Source of the DNA: a virus
Direction: 5' to 3' (one strand)
IMG/VR virus record: IMGVR_UViG_3300006033_000011
Coordinates: 1-39,565 of that record
Length of the DNA stretch: 39,565 nucleotides
Numbering within the stretch: position 1 is the stretch's first letter; each line of letters opens with the position of its first letter. Under the pieces are notes generated by a model. The model made no database searches, was not told where the DNA came from, and was given only the letters and a program-made list of their open reading frames with translations. Both the position numbers and the translations under genes were made by a program. Of this stretch, positions 27,749 to 36,331 are shown one piece after another.

Positions 27749-27874
27749 ATGAACCCTGAAACCACACCCGAGCAAGACAAGCCCGATCCATTCGCGCTTG
27801 ACCTGAACGACGACACGCCTTTGCCCGTCATCTGCGAACTGAGCGAAGACGGGACATGTGAGGCGTGCCAGTAA
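27749..27874 (+). CDS. Small acidic protein with C-terminal CEACQ, 41 residues
   Basis: The product is acidic and Pro-rich (N-P-E-T-T-P-E-Q-D-K-P-D-P-F-A-L-D-L-N-D-D) and ends L-P-V-I-C-E-L-S-E-D-G-T-C-E-A-C-Q. Three cysteines near the C terminus could bind metal. Short proteins ending this way occur upstream of terminase genes in related prophages, as far as I recall. An in-frame ATG at 27704 would add 15 residues; neither start has a clear ribosome site. Confidence 0.6.
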   Translation: MNPETTPEQDKPDPFALDLNDDTPLPVICELSEDGTCEACQ

Positions 27875-27906
27875 CGCCACCCGAGAACACCCAGAACCCG
27901 GATGGG

Positions 27907-27953
27907 CCAGCACACGGGCAAATGTGCTGGTGATTTCTGCGGCTGCACAGCCG
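27907..27953. repeat. Paired hairpins upstream of the small terminase gene
   Basis: CCAGCACA/TGTGCTGG (27907-27930, eight-base loop) is followed by CGGCTG/CAGCCG (27940-27953, two-base loop). The 164-base stretch 27875-28038 has no other gene. Position just before the small terminase gene makes it a candidate for the packaging (cos or pac) region or a leader element. Confidence 0.5.
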
Positions 27954-28038
27954 TGACCGGGGGAGATGCGACACGGTACGCCCAGGCACTCGCTAAACAC
28001 CGATGGGCGCATTCGGACAATCCAAACAGGAACCCGAA

Positions 28039-28392
28039 ATGATTGAAAACATTCAAACCAAATCAAATGGACGAGGTGGAGCGAGAAAAGGTGCAGGCCG
28101 TAAAAAGGGTGTTGCAACCACCAAGACACGCGAGGTAGCCGATAAGGCTGCTGCCGAGGGAATTACCCCGCTGGAATACATGCTCCAGGTGATGCGCAGT
28201 GAGCCGCCAGAGGGCCTTAAGGGGCCGCAGCTTCTCAGCGCGCACATGATGCGATTTGAGGCGGCCAAGGCTGCTGCGCCCTACATTCACCCCAAGCTGT
28301 CTGCTGTGGAGCACACAGGAAAGGACGGCGGGCCGATGGAAACGGTGACTCGCATCGAACTGGTGGACATGGATGGCGACGGCGAGGATTAA
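28039..28392 (+). CDS. Small terminase subunit
   Basis: The 117-residue protein has a Gly/Arg/Lys-rich N-terminal DNA-binding segment (G-R-G-G-A-R-K-G-A-G-R-K-K-G) often seen in small terminases, then helices with T-P-L-E-Y-M-L-Q-V-M-R-S and M-M-R-F-E-A-A-K-A-A-A-P-Y-I-H-P-K, and an acidic C terminus. The P-Y-x-H-P-K-L segment is a recurrent feature of the family. It would recognise the packaging site and recruit the large subunit, whose gene overlaps it by 20 bases. The start at 28039 has AGGA nine bases upstream. Confidence 0.85.
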   Translation: MIENIQTKSNGRGGARKGAGRKKGVATTKTREVADKAAAEGITPLEYMLQVMRSEPPEGLKGPQLLSAHMMRFEAAKAAAPYIHPKLSAVEHTGKDGGPMETVTRIELVDMDGDGED

Positions 28393-29683
28393 GCTGCCCA
28401 AGAAGCTGCGCCCTGTTTTCTCTGGACGTGCTGACGTTCGCTGGGCTTGTGGTGGCCGTGGATCGGCAAAGACCCGCTCATTTGCAAAGATGGCTGCTGT
28501 GCGTGGCTACATGTTTGGAATGCAGGGTATCAGCGGGATCATCCTGTGCGCCCGCCAGTTCATGAACTCGCTGGAAGACTCCAGCCTGGAAGAAGTCAAA
28601 CGGGCCATTGATGACGAGCCTTGGCTGAAAAGCTACTACGAGATTGGCGAGAAGTTCATTCGTTCCCGTGATGGCAGGATCAGCTTCACCTTTGCTGGTT
28701 TGGATCGCAACATCGCATCCATCAAGTCCAAAGGACGTTTGCTGTTGTGCTGGGTGGATGAAGCCGAACCAGTGACGGAAGAGGCGTGGACAACGCTGAT
28801 CCCAACCCTCCGAGAAGAGGGGACGGACTGGAACGCGGAGTTATGGGTGACATGGAACCCCAAGCGCAAGACGGCCCCGGTTGAGGGCCGTTTTCGTTTC
28901 ACGACCGACACGAATACAAAAGGCTGCGTCATCAACTGGCGCGACAACCCGAAGTTCCCCGAGAAACTGGAGCGCGACCGACAGAAGGATTTGCGCGAAC
29001 GACCAGAGCAGTACGACCACATCTGGGAAGGCGGCTACATGGTTGTCAACGAAGGCGCGTACTGGGCGAAAGATTTGGTGCTGGCGAAAGAGCAAGGACG
29101 CATTGGCCGCGTAGCTCCTGATCCGCTGATGACCATTCGCCTGTTTTGCGACATTGGTGGCACAGGTGCAAGGGCTGATGCCTTCACGATATGGGCGGCG
29201 CAGTTCATAGGCAAGGAAATCCGCATCCTGAATCACTATGAGCAAGTGGGCCAGCCTGCGGCTACTCATTTGGCGTGGCTCAGGTCTAACGGCTATACGC
29301 CAGACCGTGCGCAAATCTGGCTCCCGCATGACGGTGACACGCAGGACAAGGTGTTTGACACCTCCTACAAGACGTTCTTTGAGCAGGCAGGTTACTCGGT
29401 CACCGTGGTGCCCAATCAGGGCAAAGGCGCGGCCAAGATGCGCGTGGAGGCTGCGCGGAGGCTGTTCCCTTCGATGTGGTTCAACGAAGCAACCACAGAA
29501 GGGGGGCGTGATGCGCTGGGCTGGTATCACGAAAAGCGCGACGAGCAGCGCGGTATCGGCCTGGGGCCTGAGCATGACTGGTCAAGCCACAGCGCTGACA
29601 GCTTCGGCCTGATGTGTGTGGCCTATGAAGAGCCGCACGGCAAGCCGCAACCCATTGTTTACAAGCGAAAGATGCTCGCATGA
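28373..29683 (+). CDS. terL: Large terminase subunit (Terminase_3/PBSX type)
   Basis: This 436-residue packaging motor has an N-terminal ATPase with Walker A G-G-R-G-S-A-K-T (27-34) and Walker B L-L-L-C-W-V-D-E-A-E (about 122-131), followed by the coupling residues around L-W-V-T-W-N-P. The C-terminal nuclease domain shows the first acidic residue in C-D-I-G-G-T-G-A-R-A-D-A-F and later H-D-W-S-S-H-S-A-D-S-F, where the His/Asp cluster binds metal. It cuts concatemeric DNA and pumps it into the prohead through the portal encoded downstream. A 20-base overlap with the small subunit gene suggests coupling. Confidence 0.95.
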   Translation: MATARIKLPKKLRPVFSGRADVRWACGGRGSAKTRSFAKMAAVRGYMFGMQGISGIILCARQFMNSLEDSSLEEVKRAIDDEPWLKSYYEIGEKFIRSRDGRISFTFAGLDRNIASIKSKGRLLLCWVDEAEPVTEEAWTTLIPTLREEGTDWNAELWVTWNPKRKTAPVEGRFRFTTDTNTKGCVINWRDNPKFPEKLERDRQKDLRERPEQYDHIWEGGYMVVNEGAYWAKDLVLAKEQGRIGRVAPDPLMTIRLFCDIGGTGARADAFTIWAAQFIGKEIRILNHYEQVGQPAATHLAWLRSNGYTPDRAQIWLPHDGDTQDKVFDTSYKTFFEQAGYSVTVVPNQGKGAAKMRVEAARRLFPSMWFNEATTEGGRDALGWYHEKRDEQRGIGLGPEHDWSSHSADSFGLMCVAYEEPHGKPQPIVYKRKMLA

Positions 29684-29832
29684 ACGAGACCAAGACTTAC
29701 CCAGATGGATCGCAGCGTGTCGGCTGCCCGCCATTCCCTGAACTCTCCCCACTGGAAGAAGCCCAGGGCAAGAAACCTCCTGAACCTGAACCCGCAAAGC
29801 GCGGGCGCAAACCCCAACCCAAGGACGAATGA
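29680..29832 (+). CDS. Hypothetical 50-residue Pro-rich protein
   Basis: An ORF coupled by ATGA to the large terminase gene and overlapping the portal gene. The product is polar and Pro/Glu/Lys-rich: G-C-P-P-F-P-E-L-S-P-L-E-E-A-Q-G-K-K-P-P, ending R-G-R-K-P-Q-P-K-D-E. It looks disordered. It could be a small head accessory peptide. Confidence 0.6.
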   Translation: MNETKTYPDGSQRVGCPPFPELSPLEEAQGKKPPEPEPAKRGRKPQPKDE

Positions 29833-32009
29833 TGGCAAAGATGACCGACGACGCGCTGCTGAAACACCTGCAATCCAATGAGGATGATGCTGCGCAGTAT
29901 GTCGGCCAGGTGGGCGAGCAGCGGCTTGCCTCGATGCGCGAGTACTACCGCGAGCCATATCCTGGCGACGAGGAATTGGACGGCTGGTCGCAGATCGTCA
30001 CCTCCGAAGTGCAGGACACGGTGGAGTGGATTCTTCCCGAGCTGCTGGACGTGTTCACATCGTCCGATCAAGCGGTATCGTTTGAGCCTGTCACGCAAGA
30101 AGATGTGAAGGGTGCCGCCCAGGCCACGGATGCGTGCAACTACGTGTTCTACAAGCAGAACAACGGGTTCCTCACGCTGTACACGGCATTTAAGGATGCG
30201 CTGATTTCGCAGAACTGCGCTGTGATGTGGCGCACGGTCACCGAGACTGTCCGCGATGTGCAGGAAGTGCAGGGCGCTCCTGCTGAAGTCCTGGCGATGC
30301 TGGAGGATCAGGGATACGAGATTGAGGCGGCTTCGCCAGTCATGGGCGCTGTGGTCCCGCTGTTCAACGCCAAGGTGGCGAAGAAGGTGGAAAAGAAGAG
30401 GGTGAACGTCGAGGCGTTCCCTCCTGAACAACTCATCATCAAGCGTGGATGGACTTCTCCGCTCTTGCACGACTGCCCCTATGTCGCACGGGTGATGCCT
30501 GTCACGCTGTCTGAACTCAAGCAGATGGGGTTCAAGGTAGATGCAAGTGATCTGCGCGCATCTCAGGACGTATTCAGCGAAAGCAACACAGAGGAATACC
30601 GCCTGACCCGCACGGATGGCAGCTACACGCACGAAGACGACAACGTCGATTCCGAGGATGACAGCCTAGCCACGGGTTATCTGCGCATTGAGTATGTGCT
30701 GGTGGACTATGACGGCGACGGCCTTGCAGAGCGCCGCCTGATCCATCGCCTGGAAGGTCGCATTCTCTCTAACGAGGAAACAGACCACGTACAGATCGCC
30801 ACCACTAGCCCGGTGTTGAATCCCCATCGCTGGGACGGCATGAGCATTGCCGAGGCAGTGGCTGATATTCAGCGGCTCAAGACTGACCTGACCCGAAGCG
30901 TGGTCAATGCCGCCAATCTGTCGAATAACCCGCGCAAGACGGTTCTGACCGACACCAACGGCAATCCGCTGGTGAACGTGGATGACCTGCTGGACTTCCG
31001 CATTGGCGGCATCGTTCGCCAGTCTCGCGCCGATGCTTTGGGCATGGAGCCTGTGCCGTTCAACGGTCAGGCCATGCTGCCTGTTCTCGCGTATGTGGAT
31101 GAGATGGCCGAGAAGCGCACAGGCGTTTCAAAGCAGCAGCAGGGCCTGGACTCCAACGCACTGCGCACGGATCGCACGGCGGCAGAGGTCATGATGACCG
31201 CCAACGCAGCAAAACAGCGCGTGAAGCTGATCGCCCGCATCTTTGCCGAGACGCTGGTGAAACCGGTCTTCCAGGGCATCCTCAAGCTGTTGACAGCCGG
31301 GGAAATGGAGCCGCTGGCCTTCCGCTTGCGTGGTGATTTCGTGCGGTACGACCCCAACGAGTGGCGCGACCAGTACGACATGACCACGAACGTGGGTCTT
31401 GGCACTGGCGACAAGCAGCAGCAGATTGCGTTCTTCCAGAACCTGATGCAGATGCAGATGGGCCTGTCTCAATCGCCGTTTGGACAGTTGATGATCGACC
31501 CGCAGAAGATCTACAACACCGTGGCGAAGATGGTGGAGCTGGGCGGGCAGAAGAACGTTGGGGACTTCATTGGCGACCCACAAGGCAAGCCATTGCCCCA
31601 GAGTGGCCCACCGCCTCAACTGGCGATTGAACAGGCCAAGATGCAGCAACAGGGCCAGCTCAAGCAGATGGACTTGCAATACAAGGCCCAGGCCGATGAC
31701 TTGCAGCGCCGCCAACAGGCAGAGCTTGAACTGATCCGCCAGCAGGCCCAGCAGCAGACCGACGCCAACCGGCAGGCGATGGCAGCGCAAATGCACCGCA
31801 TGAAGCTGGAGCAAGAAGCGCAGCTAGACGCCTTGCGGGCGCAGTACGAAGACCAGCGCCATGTGCATGAGATGGAGTTCCAGCGATGGAAGGCCGAACT
31901 CGACGCATCGGTGAAGGTGACGACTGCCAACATGGCGCGGCAGATGCCGATGGTTGACCCGGCCACGATGACCGCTCAGAACGAAATCAGCCGGGAGGTG
32001 CAGCCATGA
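29832..32009 (+). CDS. P22-like portal protein
   Basis: The 725-residue protein corresponds in size and sequence pattern to the portal of P22-type podoviruses: Y-Y-R-E-P-Y-P-G-D-E near residue 38, S-E-V-Q-D-T-V-E-W-I-L-P-E-L-L, then P-P-E-Q-L-I-I-K-R-G-W, and V-L-V-D-Y-D-G-D-G-L-A-E-R-R. The wing/stem core R-T-D-R-T-A-A-E-V-M-M-T-A-N-A-A-K-Q-R follows. Residues about 590-690 are a very Gln/Ala-rich helix, probably the C-terminal barrel that extends into the capsid. It forms the dodecameric ring for packaging and ejection. I choose the second ATG (29832) because AAGGA is six bases upstream. Confidence 0.93.
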   Translation: MAKMTDDALLKHLQSNEDDAAQYVGQVGEQRLASMREYYREPYPGDEELDGWSQIVTSEVQDTVEWILPELLDVFTSSDQAVSFEPVTQEDVKGAAQATDACNYVFYKQNNGFLTLYTAFKDALISQNCAVMWRTVTETVRDVQEVQGAPAEVLAMLEDQGYEIEAASPVMGAVVPLFNAKVAKKVEKKRVNVEAFPPEQLIIKRGWTSPLLHDCPYVARVMPVTLSELKQMGFKVDASDLRASQDVFSESNTEEYRLTRTDGSYTHEDDNVDSEDDSLATGYLRIEYVLVDYDGDGLAERRLIHRLEGRILSNEETDHVQIATTSPVLNPHRWDGMSIAEAVADIQRLKTDLTRSVVNAANLSNNPRKTVLTDTNGNPLVNVDDLLDFRIGGIVRQSRADALGMEPVPFNGQAMLPVLAYVDEMAEKRTGVSKQQQGLDSNALRTDRTAAEVMMTANAAKQRVKLIARIFAETLVKPVFQGILKLLTAGEMEPLAFRLRGDFVRYDPNEWRDQYDMTTNVGLGTGDKQQQIAFFQNLMQMQMGLSQSPFGQLMIDPQKIYNTVAKMVELGGQKNVGDFIGDPQGKPLPQSGPPPQLAIEQAKMQQQGQLKQMDLQYKAQADDLQRRQQAELELIRQQAQQQTDANRQAMAAQMHRMKLEQEAQLDALRAQYEDQRHVHEMEFQRWKAELDASVKVTTANMARQMPMVDPATMTAQNEISREVQP

Positions 32010-32203
32010 CAGCGGTACAGGCCGACGATAAAACCATGCTTGCACGGCTTATCTCGAAAGAGTGCTCTAGGGCTGGATGGACTTATGAAAAGGTGCGTTT
32101 GATTTGCACTGGAGCTGCATCAACAGGCCTTTGCGCCGAGTATGCGCTACACAAAGCCAGAGCAAAGCAAGTGTTGGACAACATGAGGCGTGCCAAGCAA
32201 TGA
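32006..32203 (+). CDS. Hypothetical 65-residue protein
   Basis: An ATGA overlap with portal and with the next gene places it firmly in the head operon. The product is a helical basic protein: M-L-A-R-L-I-S-K-E-C-S-R-A-G-W-T-Y-E-K-V, then C-T-G-A-A-S-T-G-L-C and H-K-A-R-A-K-Q-V-L-D-N-M-R-R-A. No known head-protein family recognised. It could be a head-assembly accessory factor. Confidence 0.65.
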   Translation: MTAVQADDKTMLARLISKECSRAGWTYEKVRLICTGAASTGLCAEYALHKARAKQVLDNMRRAKQ

Positions 32204-32493
32204 ACGACGCAGAAATTGCCCGCATGGGTGAATACGCCCGCCAAGCGCTGGACAACCCGGCACTGAGTGAAGCCCTCAAGCGCTTGCATGAACTGGCCTT
32301 GGAGCAATTCAAACGCACAGACATTCGGGACGCTGAGGGCTTGAAGCTGGCCCGCCAATTCGCCGCCGTGACGGATGACTTTGAAACCATCCTCAAGCGC
32401 ATGGTGGAAGGCGGCAAGCTGGCGCAACTCAACCTGGACAAGCACCGGGACGAAGGCGCAGCCCGCAGGGTTGTGCGCAAGGTTTTACGGTAG
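32200..32493 (+). CDS. Hypothetical 97-residue helical head-operon protein
   Basis: The ATG at 32200 overlaps the previous stop (ATGA). The protein is all-helical with many charged residues (M-N-D-A-E-I-A-R-M-G-E-Y-A-R-Q-A-L-D-N, L-H-E-L-A-L-E-Q-F-K-R-T-D, K-L-A-R-Q-F-A-A-V-T-D-D-F-E-T-I-L-K-R-M). It ends basic. Small proteins of this type lie between portal and scaffold in several podoviruses. No function recognised. Confidence 0.68.
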   Translation: MNDAEIARMGEYARQALDNPALSEALKRLHELALEQFKRTDIRDAEGLKLARQFAAVTDDFETILKRMVEGGKLAQLNLDKHRDEGAARRVVRKVLR

Positions 32494-32581
32494 TCACCTA
32501 CCTTTTTGGGCCTCCGCAGTGATGCGCGCCCGTAGCCCTCTCTGGTGACATGAGAGTGGGTTCAGACCATAGGAGCATCCA

Positions 32582-33556
32582 ATGGACGGACAAGCCGAAT
32601 TGGCCCCGATTTCCACTGATGAACTGGCTCAGTTCTTGATCGACAACCCCGAATCTGATGGGGCCGATGAAACCGAGGACACCAACGAGCCAACCGACGC
32701 AGCCCCCTCCAACGAGGACACGGAAGCGACGGAAACCGAAGACGACAGCCCGGATGATGAATCGGAGGAAGACTCCGACGAAGACAAGCCCGATCCGACA
32801 AGCGGTCGAAAATTCAAAGTCACCGTCAAGGGCGAAGACGGCGCAGACCTCGAAACAGAGGTTGACGAACAAGAACTCGTAGCAGGCTACCAACGTCAAG
32901 CGGACTACACCCGCAAGACGCAAGAGCTTGCGCGGCGAGAGGAGCAGGCGACAGAGATTGTCCGGGCCAAGGTTACCGAGGCTCAGACGCACTTTGTCCA
33001 ACGAGCGCAAATGGCACAAGCGGTTGTGGCTCGGCTCGCCGGATTGCGGACTCCCGAGGAAATGCTGGAGCTGTCCCGCGTTGACCCTGCCGGATACGTG
33101 GCCGAACAGGCCCGCCAGCAGCAGGTGCACAGCGTGATTGCCGGGTTGGAAAACCAATGGCAGCAGGAACAGTTCCGCCTGCAGCAAGAGCAGCAACAAG
33201 CCCTGCAACAGAGCTTTGCACGCTGCTGGGGTGTGCTTGGGCAGAAGGGCATCGATAAGCCCAAGCTGCAACACATCTTTGAAACCGTCGCCAAGGACTA
33301 CGGCATTTCACAGGATCGCTTTGCGATGCTGAACGATCCCGCTGTGGTGATGGTGATGCGTGACGCTGTGGCTTATCGGGAGCTGCAGAAAAAGACAACT
33401 GAGGTCAAGAAGAAGGCCGAGAGCGCACCTCGCCTGCCTCAGAAGCAATCAGTGCCCCGCAACGAGCCGACAGAAAAACGGCGCGTAGAGCGGCTTCGCA
33501 GTGGTCGTGGGTCGCGTGACGACCTGGCCGCTTTCATCGCACAACACAATTTGTAA
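32582..33556 (+). CDS. Capsid scaffolding protein
   Basis: This 324-residue protein directly precedes the major capsid gene, the usual place of the scaffold. Residues about 22-80 are extremely acidic (runs of Asp/Glu such as D-D-E-S-E-E-D-S-D-E-D). Long helical segments follow (R-Q-A-D-Y-T-R-K-T-Q-E-L-A-R-R-E-E-Q and Q-W-Q-Q-E-Q-F-R-L-Q-Q-E-Q-Q-Q). The C-terminal tail is basic (K-R-R-V-E-R-L-R-S-G-R-G-S-R), fitted to bind capsid subunits. An AGGAG ribosome site precedes the ATG. It would guide prohead assembly and leave before or during packaging. Confidence 0.88.
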   Translation: MDGQAELAPISTDELAQFLIDNPESDGADETEDTNEPTDAAPSNEDTEATETEDDSPDDESEEDSDEDKPDPTSGRKFKVTVKGEDGADLETEVDEQELVAGYQRQADYTRKTQELARREEQATEIVRAKVTEAQTHFVQRAQMAQAVVARLAGLRTPEEMLELSRVDPAGYVAEQARQQQVHSVIAGLENQWQQEQFRLQQEQQQALQQSFARCWGVLGQKGIDKPKLQHIFETVAKDYGISQDRFAMLNDPAVVMVMRDAVAYRELQKKTTEVKKKAESAPRLPQKQSVPRNEPTEKRRVERLRSGRGSRDDLAAFIAQHNL

Positions 33557-33568
33557 GGAGGTCTGCAA

Positions 33569-34540
33569 ATGGCAGTCCCAACCAATACCTATACCCGCTA
33601 CACAGCCAGCACCAACGTCCGTGAAGACCTGGCCGACTTCATCGCCAGCAAAGATCCTGAGAAGACGCCGATCATCTCCAGCGCTGGCCGTGGCAAAGCT
33701 GCCCAAACGCTGCACGAATGGAATCGTGACGCTTTGCGCGCCCCCAATGCGGACAACGCCGCGATTGACGGCGATGACGCCACCGCATCGGCCAAGACTC
33801 CACCAAACCGCATCGGCAACTACTGCCAAATTTTCACCGACACGGTGCAGGTTTCGGGCCGTGCCGAGAAGGTGGACAAGGCTGGCATGAAGTCCGTCCT
33901 GGCCTACCAAAAGGCCAAGATGTACAAGGAGCTGATGCGCGACATGGAGAAGGCCACTGTGTCGTCTAACGTGGCTGTGCTGGGTTCCGGTGCTGCTGCC
34001 GCCAAGATGGCTGGCCTGGGTGTGCTGCTGTACACCAACGCCAACCACGGCGTAGGCGGCTCTACTGTGGCGCATACCTCTGGCGTGGCGACAACTGCCC
34101 CCACTGCAGGCACTGCCCGCGCTCTGACCGAGGCCATCTACAAGAGCACTTTGCAGACCACGTACACCAACGCTGGGGACGTTCCTAACGCTGTGTACTT
34201 CTCGCCTGCCCATAAGGTGGTAGCTTCGGGCTTCACTGGCATCGCCGGTATCCGCGCGGAAGTGAAGGGCCAGAACCAGGCAACCATCGTTGGCGCGGCT
34301 GATGTGTACGTGTCCGACTTCGGCGCTCTGACCCATGTGCCTCACTACATGATGGCCGGTGGTACGAACGTGTACGGCCTCGACCTGTCCGAAATCAAGG
34401 TGGCGTACCTGCGCCCCTTCCAGTCCACGCCTCTGGCAAAGACTGGCGACAGCATGAAGGAGCAGCTTCTGGTTGACGCCACTTTGGTGGTGGAAGCCGA
34501 GAAGGCCTGCTTCAAGATTAGCGACCTGTCTGGCGGCTGA
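33569..34540 (+). CDS. Major capsid protein, SU10/DUF5309 type
   Basis: The 323-residue protein begins T-Y-T-R-Y-T-A-S-T-N-V-R-E-D-L-A-D-F-I, followed by K-T-P-I-I-S-S-A-G-R-G-K-A-A and H-E-W-N-R-D-A-L. Q-I-F-T-D-T-V-Q-V-S-G-R-A-E-K-V-D-K-A-G comes next, and then the E-L-M-R-D-M-E-K-A helix. This is the pattern of the SU10-type capsid family (DUF5309) with HK97 fold. The C-terminal domain includes V-Y-V-S-D-F-G-A-L and L-V-D-A-T-L-V-V-E. A very strong ribosome site (AAGGAGG) fits a highly expressed gene. A terminator follows at 34563. Confidence 0.93.
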   Translation: MAVPTNTYTRYTASTNVREDLADFIASKDPEKTPIISSAGRGKAAQTLHEWNRDALRAPNADNAAIDGDDATASAKTPPNRIGNYCQIFTDTVQVSGRAEKVDKAGMKSVLAYQKAKMYKELMRDMEKATVSSNVAVLGSGAAAAKMAGLGVLLYTNANHGVGGSTVAHTSGVATTAPTAGTARALTEAIYKSTLQTTYTNAGDVPNAVYFSPAHKVVASGFTGIAGIRAEVKGQNQATIVGAADVYVSDFGALTHVPHYMMAGGTNVYGLDLSEIKVAYLRPFQSTPLAKTGDSMKEQLLVDATLVVEAEKACFKISDLSGG

Positions 34541-34562
34541 TCGACTGCTGACTGAGAACCAA

Positions 34563-34590
34563 GAGGGCCCTTCGAGGCCCTTTTTCTTTG
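34563..34590 (+). terminator. Terminator after the major capsid gene
   Basis: The stem AGGGCC (34564-34569) / GGCCCT (34576-34581) with a six-base loop is followed by TTTTCTTT. It would limit readthrough from the strong capsid message into the tail genes unless the Q-modified polymerase passes it. Confidence 0.82.
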
Positions 34591-34598
34591 GGGGCCAC

Positions 34599-34913
34599 AT
34601 GGACTTCGGACGTTTTTCTATTGACGAGGGCGTTGACCCCCACACAGGTGTGCGCACTCAGATCCATTTTGAGAATGAGCAGGTCGTCATCAAGAAGACC
34701 TACGACGCAGAACCCTACTTGCAGCGTGTCGCAGAGATGCGCGCCCGCAATGAAGGCAAGCGCTGGGGCGATGGCAAAGAGGTTGGGGTCTTGCCTCCGT
34801 GGGTGCACCACGAAATCAACATGATCCGTGACGACAAAGAGCGCGAGAAGGCCATGAAAGCCTTTTTCCGTTCCAACCCAGCATTCCTGGCGTATGACGC
34901 CTTCATCAAATGA
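34599..34913 (+). CDS. Hypothetical 104-residue protein between capsid and adaptor genes
   Basis: The start at 34599 follows the terminator closely. The product has a beta-rich N-terminal half (F-G-R-F-S-I-D-E-G-V, V-R-T-Q-I-H-F-E-N-E-Q-V-V-I-K-K-T-Y) and a charged helical C-terminal half (I-R-D-D-K-E-R-E-K-A-M-K-A-F-F-R). It is ATGA-coupled to the adaptor gene. A W-G-D-G-K ... P-P-W-V pattern is notable but I recognise no family. It may be a small head-decoration or completion protein. Confidence 0.68.
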   Translation: MDFGRFSIDEGVDPHTGVRTQIHFENEQVVIKKTYDAEPYLQRVAEMRARNEGKRWGDGKEVGVLPPWVHHEINMIRDDKEREKAMKAFFRSNPAFLAYDAFIK

Positions 34914-35485
34914 ACTGGGGCGAAATCAAAGCAGCGGTGGTCGCAATGAGCCACCGTACAGACATCGATGCGCTGTTCCCTGTCATCCTGAAACTGGCAG
35001 AGCAGCGGATTTACTTCGGTGAGATGAACGCGCCAAAGGTGCGATGCGCGGCCATGCGCCAATCGGCCACACTGGCAGGCGGCACCCAGCCAGCCGGGTA
35101 CTTGGAAGCCATCAAGATCACGCCCAGCGGTAAGCCTGAATGGCCGCTGACATATCGCCCGCTGGAGCAGATGCCCGACGCATCGGCCTCCTTTACCTGG
35201 GATGGTCAAACCTTGGTGCTGTCCACCGATCAAGCCTTTCCGGTTGACCTCACCTACTACGGCAAGCTGCCCAGCCCGGTACTGGACACCGACGAGAACT
35301 GGATCATGGCCCACGCGCCAAACATCTACGTTTCCTCTCTGTTGGTAGAGGTGGGCCGCCGCAACCTCGATGACGCTTTTGCAGCGCGTGAGGCCGCCAA
35401 TTACGCATCCTCTGTGAATGCGCTCACCAGCTACGACAAGGCCGCATCTCTGAGCGGTTCGCGTCTTGTGATGAAAGGTCGATAA
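34910..35485 (+). CDS. Head-tail adaptor (SU10/P22 gp4-like)
   Basis: This 191-residue protein stands just after the capsid genes and has the look of podovirus adaptor proteins: W-G-E-I-K-A-A-V-V-A-M-S-H-R at the start, I-L-K-L-A-E-Q-R-I-Y near residue 30, then strands F-T-W-D-G-Q-T-L-V-L-S and F-P-V-D-L-T-Y-Y-G-K-L. The helix N-I-Y-V-S-S-L-L-V-E-V-G-R-R comes late. E-Q-R-I-Y-F-x-E-M is the feature I use to place it in the adaptor family. It would dock under the portal and connect it to the tail nozzle. The end abuts the next gene directly. Confidence 0.78.
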   Translation: MNWGEIKAAVVAMSHRTDIDALFPVILKLAEQRIYFGEMNAPKVRCAAMRQSATLAGGTQPAGYLEAIKITPSGKPEWPLTYRPLEQMPDASASFTWDGQTLVLSTDQAFPVDLTYYGKLPSPVLDTDENWIMAHAPNIYVSSLLVEVGRRNLDDAFAAREAANYASSVNALTSYDKAASLSGSRLVMKGR

Positions 35486-36331
35486 ATGGCCGTCGAAACC
35501 GCTCTCTATCCCAGCCAGCTTAATACTGCGCTCCCTGCCTCGTCTGACTTCGTATCTGAGGGTGACGACCATCTGCGGCTGCTCAAGACGGTGGTGAAAA
35601 CCACGTTCCCCAATCTTGGCGGCGCATGGAACGCCACACAGACAGAGGCCAACTACATCGTCGGTGTGACCTCTGGAATCCAGGGCCAGCTTGACAGCAA
35701 AGCACCAAAAGACAGCCCGGTCTTTACTACTGCCGCAACCCTTCCAGCAGCGACAACGATTGGAACGGTGACGACGGCCGAGCTGCTCACTCTGTCGGGT
35801 GTGACCTCCAGTATTCAGACTCAGATCAACGGCAAAGGCGCTATCACTGGGCAAGCGTGGACGGGCTCGCACAGTTTTACTGGTGGGTCGATCACTGTTC
35901 CAACTCTTACACCGGGTTCAACTGGTAATGGCGCGGCAAGTGTTGATTTTGTGAACTCTGCGGCGTTTGCATCTACTCTTCCAGGACAGAACGCAGCAAC
36001 TGCAGGAAAGTTCACTACCTCTAACGGTTCTTCTGCGTCTTGGGCGTTCCCATTTCTTCCGGAAGTCCCCGTATTAGGAACGACCGTAGCAGCCGCTGTT
36101 GGCTCTCTTTACCGTTTGCACAACGTAGCCGCGACGACCGTCACGTTGCCTGCCAGCCCTTCGGATGGTGATTGCATTGCAGTGTTCGCCGCCAATCGAC
36201 TTACCACCAACGTCATCGCCGGGAATGGCAACAACCTCTGCGGTCTTGCAGAGGACATGACGATTGACAACCCTTATTTGCCAGTGCAACTCAAGTTCCG
36301 CGCAGGGCTTGGATGGGATTTGATCTTATGA
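35486..36331 (+). CDS. Tail fibre-like protein, 281 residues
   Basis: The N terminus (Y-P-S-Q-L-N-T-A-L-P-A-S-S-D-F-V-S-E-G-D spread over residues 8-27) is followed by D-H-L-R-L-L-K-T-V-V-K-T-T-F-P-N. That is a segment I know from the N terminus of phage tail fibre and spike proteins, where it attaches the fibre to the tail. The rest is Thr/Ser/Gly-rich with repeated short beta strands, and contains L-P-A-A-T-T-I-G-T-V-T-T-A-E-L and V-T-L-P-A-S-P-S-D-G-D near the end. It probably makes a trimeric receptor-binding fibre or its base. The stop overlaps the next ATG in ATGA. Confidence 0.75.
   Translation: MAVETALYPSQLNTALPASSDFVSEGDDHLRLLKTVVKTTFPNLGGAWNATQTEANYIVGVTSGIQGQLDSKAPKDSPVFTTAATLPAATTIGTVTTAELLTLSGVTSSIQTQINGKGAITGQAWTGSHSFTGGSITVPTLTPGSTGNGAASVDFVNSAAFASTLPGQNAATAGKFTTSNGSSASWAFPFLPEVPVLGTTVAAAVGSLYRLHNVAATTVTLPASPSDGDCIAVFAANRLTTNVIAGNGNNLCGLAEDMTIDNPYLPVQLKFRAGLGWDLIL

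Noticed and set aside
29697-30632. 311-codon reverse-strand open frame opposite the portal gene
   Set aside because: Composition (His/Arg/Leu) and position are those of an antisense shadow of the portal gene.
33449-34657. 402-codon open frame on the reverse strand under the capsid and scaffold genes
   Set aside because: It is antisense to two well-recognised head genes, has a His/Val/Gly-rich composition typical of a shadow frame, and no ribosome site.
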